Part shown: in pieces, positions 60,033 to 64,000 of the stretch
Layout of the letters: every line of letters starts with the position of its first letter
How positions within the stretch are numbered: position 1 is the first letter of the stretch
Assembly (NCBI GenBank): GCA_937968015.1
Contig: CALBSO010000069.1
Location: forward strand, 1-64,000
Source: an uncultured Thermomicrobia bacterium
GTDB lineage: Bacteria; Chloroflexota; Chloroflexia; Thermomicrobiales; JALYUS01
DNA length: 64,000 nt
Direction of reading: 5' to 3'
Program-made: the position numbers and the translations under genes
The notes under the pieces: generated by a model
Told to the model about the DNA's origin: nothing
Database searches by the model: none
What the model saw: only the letters and a program-made list of their open reading frames with translations

Positions 60033-61361
60033 ATGGATCGTGTGAACCAGGCTTCTGCCGCGACGGCGATTGAGTATCTGATCATCGGGGGTGGTCTCGC
60101 TGGGGCAATGGCAGCGGAAGCGATCCGCGAGCGTGGCGGAGGCGGGCGTGTCGTCGTCGTCACGGACGATCACGAGCGGCCGTATCACCGCCCGCCGCTC
60201 TCCAAAGAATATCTGCGCGGCGATCAGGAGCGCAAGGACGTTTTCGTTCATCCACCGGAGTGGCACAACGAGCAGGGTGTCGAACTGATGACGCAGATAC
60301 GTGCCACGAGCCTCGATCCAAAACTGCATCAGGTGACGCTCGACGACGGACGGACACTCCACTACAAGAAACTCCTGCTCGCGACGGGCGGTACACCGCG
60401 GCAGTTGGAGATTCCCGGCGCGGAGTTGGACGGTGTCCATTATCTCCGCTGGCTGGACGACTCCGACGCGCTCCGTGGCGCTGCGGCGAAGGCGAAGCAC
60501 GCGGCGGTGATCGGTGGGAGTTTCATTGGCGTCGAGGTCGCGGCCGCGCTCGCCCACTACAAGGTAGACACGACCGTGATCGTGAAGGGCAAGACGATCT
60601 GGGAGTCGTTCATGCCGGAACACCTCGCGATGTTCTTCCAGCAGACGCTCGCGGATCACGGCGTGAAGTTCCTTACCAAGGACGAGGCGGTACGCATCCT
60701 GCCGCAGTCCGGCTCGATGCGCGCGGGGATGGTCGCGACGAAGAAGGGGCACACCGTCGGCGGCGATCTGATCGTCGCGGGCGTCGGCATCCACCTGAAC
60801 CGCGATCTGGTGGACGCGGCGGGGCTGAAGACAGACAAGAAAACGCGGGGAGTCACCGTCAATGAGTACCTGCAAACGAGCGACCCGGACATCTACGCGG
60901 CGGGCGACATCGCCGCCTTCCCCGATCCCGTTTTCGGTACGCGGCGCGTGGAGCACTGGGATACCGCGCTCACGCAAGGCAAGACCGCAGGCGCGAACAT
61001 GGCGGGCGCGCATGAGCCGTACGATCATGTGCAATACTACTTCTCGGACCTCTTCGACCTCGGCATCGAAGTGCTCGGCAACCCGCAGCCGGACGCGCAT
61101 ATCATCGTGCGCGGCAAGATGGAGGACCGCACCTTCGCCGCTCTGTATCTGGATGGCTCGCGCGATGTCGTGATCGGTGCGCTGGCGGTCAACCGCCCGC
61201 CGGAGGAGTTGGACCAGTACCGCGTCCTCATCCGCCAGAAGGCGTCGCTCCGCGGCTTCCTGCGCGAGGCGGAGCAGCACCCCGATGAGGACCTGACCGG
61301 CCTCGTCCCAGACCTCGACGCCGCAAACCAGATGATGGAGGCGGGAGAGCAAGCGCAATAG
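60033..61361 (+). CDS. FAD-dependent pyridine nucleotide-disulphide oxidoreductase family protein
   Basis: 442 residues. The FAD fingerprint is YLIIGGGLAGAMAAEAI, the NAD(P)H Rossmann is AAVIGGSFIGVEVAAAL, the second FAD motif is DIYAAGDIAAFPDPV, and YHRPPLSKEYLRG is the active-surface segment of the ferredoxin/rubredoxin reductase group. No redox-active CxxC is seen, so it is a reductase of a ferredoxin, rubredoxin or similar carrier (or an AIF-like NADH oxidase). The start at 60033 is behind GGAAAGGATAC. Divergent or single gene; no carrier protein gene is adjacent. Confidence 0.88.
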   Translation: MDRVNQASAATAIEYLIIGGGLAGAMAAEAIRERGGGGRVVVVTDDHERPYHRPPLSKEYLRGDQERKDVFVHPPEWHNEQGVELMTQIRATSLDPKLHQVTLDDGRTLHYKKLLLATGGTPRQLEIPGAELDGVHYLRWLDDSDALRGAAAKAKHAAVIGGSFIGVEVAAALAHYKVDTTVIVKGKTIWESFMPEHLAMFFQQTLADHGVKFLTKDEAVRILPQSGSMRAGMVATKKGHTVGGDLIVAGVGIHLNRDLVDAAGLKTDKKTRGVTVNEYLQTSDPDIYAAGDIAAFPDPVFGTRRVEHWDTALTQGKTAGANMAGAHEPYDHVQYYFSDLFDLGIEVLGNPQPDAHIIVRGKMEDRTFAALYLDGSRDVVIGALAVNRPPEELDQYRVLIRQKASLRGFLREAEQHPDEDLTGLVPDLDAANQMMEAGEQAQ

Positions 61362-61449
61362 CAGCATCGTTCACATGATAGACTGGTGGCGGCTCTCACG
61401 GGCCGCCCCTTCGTTTCCAATGCGTCCATGTGGAGATGACATTCGCCGG

Positions 61450-62226
61450 ATGCCTGTTGATAACGCGATCTACGATACCGAGCCGTGGCGGAATGAGAAC
61501 CGCTTCCTCTCCACACTCTACGCGCTCACGCCCGTCCGGTTCGGCTATCTGCGCGATGTGCTCGTCAATCAACTGCACCTTGATCCGAAGGGCAAGCGAA
61601 CGCTCGATATTGGCTGCGGCGGTGGCTTCCTCGCGGAGGAATTCGCGCAACTCGGTTGCGATGTGACCGGCATTGACCCTTCCGTACCGACCATTGCGCA
61701 GGCAGAGACACATGCAAAGGAAGCCGGCCTGGCGATCACCTATCGCATTGCGCCCGGCGAGGCGATTCCCTTCGCGGACGCGACGTTCGACATCGCCTAT
61801 TGCTGCGATGTATTGGAGCATGTGGACGATCTTGACAAGGTGATCGCCGAGACGGCGCGCGTGCTCAAACCAGGTGGCGTCTATCTCTTCGACACAATCA
61901 ACCGGACATTCATCAGCAAACTGGTCGTTATCAAACTCTTCCAGGAGTGGAAGGTGACGCGCCTCATCGCGACGAACCTCCACGATTGGGCGATGTTCAT
62001 TACGCCGAACGAACTGCGCGCGGCGCTGACACGGCATGGTCTGCCATGCCGGGAAATCGTCGGCATCAATCCGAAAGGCAACCCGCTCCGCGCCATTCGG
62101 GCATTCCGGCAACTGAAACGCGGCGAAATCTCCTACGCCGAACTCGGCACGCATGTGCCAATCGCGGTCGGCACGCGGACGCCGATCCAGTACGCGGGCT
62201 ACGCGATCAAGTCTGCCGACGGATAG
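61450..62226 (+). CDS. UbiG-like SAM-dependent O-methyltransferase
   Basis: 258 residues. TLDIGCGGGFLAEEFAQLG (motif I), VTGIDPSVPTIAQAETHAKE (motif II), DIAYCCDVLEHVDD and RVLKPGGVYLFDTINRTFISKLVVI are the UbiG-family landmarks, the last being almost diagnostic. The N-terminal YDTEPWRNENRF replaces YDxxAxxWW. As Chloroflexota use menaquinone, a quinone-tail-like or hydroxybenzoate substrate remains to be shown. Start at 61450; earlier in-frame ATG at 61375 has no family sequence. Confidence 0.85.
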   Translation: MPVDNAIYDTEPWRNENRFLSTLYALTPVRFGYLRDVLVNQLHLDPKGKRTLDIGCGGGFLAEEFAQLGCDVTGIDPSVPTIAQAETHAKEAGLAITYRIAPGEAIPFADATFDIAYCCDVLEHVDDLDKVIAETARVLKPGGVYLFDTINRTFISKLVVIKLFQEWKVTRLIATNLHDWAMFITPNELRAALTRHGLPCREIVGINPKGNPLRAIRAFRQLKRGEISYAELGTHVPIAVGTRTPIQYAGYAIKSADG

Positions 62227-62320
62227 CCAGAAACGAAATGCCTTGTCCTCCCATCCGACAGCGCGTACGATGAGCCAACGACAACGCCGATTCCACATTC
62301 GTACGGGAGGGAACCCACCG

Positions 62321-63340
62321 ATGACCAGTGCCGCACCCGCATTCACGACAGATACGACCGATTTTCCTTGGCAAATTCCGACGCTCCACGATGTCTATGT
62401 CGCCCGCGCGACGATTGCCCCCTACTTCACGCCGACGCCGCTCATCCAGCCGTGGCTGCTGAAAGAGGAACTTGGCTGCACCGTCTACGTCAAGTGTGAG
62501 AGCCTGACGCCGATCGGTTCGTTCAAACTGCGCGGCGGCATCAACTTGCTCGCGCAAATGAGCGAAGAAGAGCGGGCGCGTGGCATCGTCACGGCGAGCA
62601 CGGGGAATCACGGCCAGTCCATCGCCTATGCATCACGTCTCTTCGGTACGCGGGCGATCATCTATGGGCCGGAGGCCGCGAACCCCGACAAAGTGCGTTC
62701 GATGCGCGCCCTCGGCGCGGAGGTCGTGCGCTACGGCAAGGACATCGGCGAATTCCTCGGCGAGGCGCAGCGGCGCGCGGCGGCGGAGGGAATGCGCTTC
62801 GTCCATCCCGCCAACGAACCGCTCCTGATCGCCGGGGTCGCGACGTACACATTGGAAATCCTCGAAGCCGTACCTGATCTCGATGTACTGCTCGTGCCCC
62901 TCGGCGGCGGGAGCGGCATATCGGGCGCGTCGGTCGTCGCGAAGGCAATCAACCCGAAGGTCCGCGTGATCGGCGTGCAGGCGGCGGGCGCACCGGCCGT
63001 CTACGAATCGTGGCGCGCGGGCCGAATGATTTCGTTCGACTCGCTCCACACGTTCGCGGAGGGTCTCGCCACCCGCGAGGCGTTCGCGCTTCCCTTCGCG
63101 ATGCGCTCCGGCGTGGACGATGTTGTCCTGGTCTCGGAAGAAGAGATGCGGCAGGCGATCCTGCTCCTCCTGCGCGCCGGGCGACTGCTCGCCGAGGGCG
63201 CGGGCGCGGCGGCCACGGCAGCAGCGGTGAAACTGCGCGACGAACTGGCGGGCAAGAACGTCGCCGTCATCCTCTCCGGCGGCAACCTGACGCTCGACAC
63301 TCTCCGCCACGCGCTGATTGATCCCGACTCTTGGACCTGA
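62321..63340 (+). CDS. PLP-dependent threonine/serine dehydratase
   Basis: 339 residues. Fold type II PLP enzyme: CESLTPIGSFKLRGGIN has the Schiff-base Lys, TASTGNHGQSIAYAS the phosphate loop, VPLGGGSGISGASVV the glycine loop, and VILSGGNLTLDTL the C-terminal Ser/Asn pocket. It lacks the regulatory ACT domain of IlvA and has the length of the catabolic (TdcB-like) or serine racemase-like enzymes. Start at 62321 behind GGGAGGGAAC. Makes 2-oxobutanoate or pyruvate plus ammonia. Confidence 0.9.
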   Translation: MTSAAPAFTTDTTDFPWQIPTLHDVYVARATIAPYFTPTPLIQPWLLKEELGCTVYVKCESLTPIGSFKLRGGINLLAQMSEEERARGIVTASTGNHGQSIAYASRLFGTRAIIYGPEAANPDKVRSMRALGAEVVRYGKDIGEFLGEAQRRAAAEGMRFVHPANEPLLIAGVATYTLEILEAVPDLDVLLVPLGGGSGISGASVVAKAINPKVRVIGVQAAGAPAVYESWRAGRMISFDSLHTFAEGLATREAFALPFAMRSGVDDVVLVSEEEMRQAILLLLRAGRLLAEGAGAAATAAAVKLRDELAGKNVAVILSGGNLTLDTLRHALIDPDSWT

Positions 63341-63444
63341 AAGCGGCTCGATTCTCTCCCGGCGCTCGGGTCTGGTGGCAATCGCTTTGCATGCCGTAGT
63401 ACCATGCACCGGGGTTGTGAGAGCCCGAAGGGAAGGAGCGGCTG

Positions 63445-64000
63445 ATGAGGGCACGAACGATACGCGGACTGCTCGTCTGCGTGGTGATCGCGGGGATAAT
63501 CGGCGGCGGCAGCGTGGGCGCGGCGGCGGATTTCGCGGCGCCAGTCTTCCGCTTTCAATGGGAGTCGGTCGAACTGAACACGCCGAACTTCTGGGGGCCG
63601 CTCGCCAATGCCAGCCCCGGCATCCAGGAGCCATACGTGGAAGCGGCGGGCGGCAAGCGGCTCGTCCAGTATTTCGATAAGGCACGGATGGAACTGGCCG
63701 GGCCGAACGCGGTGACGAATGGCCTGCTCACCGTCGAACTGAAGACGGGCAAGATGCAAGTTGGGGACAACGCCTTCGAGCAGCGCCTGCCCGCGACGAT
63801 CGGCGTGGCAGGCGATCCAGGGCAGGCGGGGCCGACCTACGCCGACCTCGCGAAACTGCCGGAACGCTCGCCACAAGCGACCGGCGCCATCCTTACGACG
63901 ACCTATGCGAATGGTGCATTTGTCCAATCGAATGTCGTGCCGACCGACCCGCAACTCGCGCTCGTCCAGTACGTCGGCGATCCCGGCGGGCGGTTCGGGC
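63445..64000 (+). CDS. secreted protein with YFDKARMEL module, cut by the contig end
   Basis: At least 185 residues, open to the last base. MRARTIRGLLVCVVIAGIIGGGSVGAAA is a signal peptide. The rest matches the module of the CAP protein at 20551-22362: VQYFDKARMELAGPNAVTNGLLTVELKTGKMQVGDNAFE, RLPATIGVAGDPGQAGPTYADL against the equivalent stretch there. GGAAGGAGC stands upstream of the ATG at 63445. The C-terminal half (ERRVLTYTP region) lies beyond the window. Function unknown. Confidence 0.8.
   Translation, partial: MRARTIRGLLVCVVIAGIIGGGSVGAAADFAAPVFRFQWESVELNTPNFWGPLANASPGIQEPYVEAAGGKRLVQYFDKARMELAGPNAVTNGLLTVELKTGKMQVGDNAFEQRLPATIGVAGDPGQAGPTYADLAKLPERSPQATGAILTTTYANGAFVQSNVVPTDPQLALVQYVGDPGGRFG

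Noticed and set aside
60012..61367. Minus-strand open frame of 451 codons opposite the FAD reductase
   Set aside because: Shadow with Arg/His/Val-rich composition and no motifs.

Overview
The window is a contig fragment, about 60-65% G+C by eye, that reads as a chromosomal segment of a Chloroflexota bacterium, perhaps Thermomicrobia-like. This is an inference from the secreted-protein module with YFDKARMEL and ERRVLTYTP motifs (two copies), the PRC-barrel/DUF2382 stress genes, the mix of 3-hydroxyacyl-CoA dehydrogenases and LIV-type ABC genes, and abundant short intergenic repeats. No rRNA, tRNA, prophage or CRISPR array was seen. The first 46 bases are not genomic: they are an Illumina Nextera i5 adapter that ends in the Tn5 mosaic end.

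Layout. 47-5,610: C-terminal half of a Ca2+/H+ antiporter, a lipocalin-like gene, two 3-hydroxyacyl-CoA dehydrogenases that overlap by 101 bp, and a radical SAM enzyme resembling the tetraether/membrane-spanning lipid synthase (Tes) group followed by a GT2 glycosyltransferase. 5,692-7,498: AT-richer island with the 5' half of an EcoRV-like restriction endonuclease cut by an IS630-type element (6,049-7,206) and a decayed lipoprotein gene. 7,637-22,362: MFS pump, P1 peptidase-phosphotransferase pair, secreted intradiol dioxygenase, sucCD, HpcH aldolase, two tandem microproteins, GNAT-Maf, RidA-HAD and a CAP-domain secreted protein. 22,652-25,986: PRC-barrel/DUF2382 stress cluster. 26,020-29,368: nucleotidyltransferase, GNAT, SAM hydrolase, formamidase. 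29,448-35,745 and 41,514-45,542: surface polysaccharide genes (membrane glycosidase, two O-antigen ligases, UDP-sugar decarboxylase, RmlD, GT2, methyltransferases). 35,702-41,473: GNATs, MFS, WYL regulator, thioesterase and a DAHP synthase with an unusual N-terminal domain. 45,554-51,528: a two-component system, a secreted protein and a redox operon. 51,567-56,526: a complete branched-chain amino-acid type ABC transporter. 56,720-64,000: SDR, HicAB, GNAT, cyclase, FAD reductase, methyltransferase, threonine dehydratase and the start of a second YFDKARMEL protein.

The most interesting unit is 45,554-51,528. Three 44-bp arrays, each four 11-bp units beginning mostly with CTCA, lie upstream of the response regulator/kinase operon (47,970-48,013), a secreted protein (49,029-49,072) and a two-gene operon (51,485-51,528). 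That operon encodes an FMN-binding extracytoplasmic protein and an RnfD/NqrB-like membrane protein fused to a receiver-like domain. The array spacing suits an OmpR/PhoB-family regulator, so the segment looks like one self-contained regulon for a minimal trans-membrane electron-transfer module.

Other unusual material: degenerate heptanucleotide repeat arrays that supply the stop codons of four genes; a hairpin repeat that carries the Shine-Dalgarno sequence of two genes; a HicAB module flanked by two copies of the 3' end of an SDR gene; and several pseudogene fragments.
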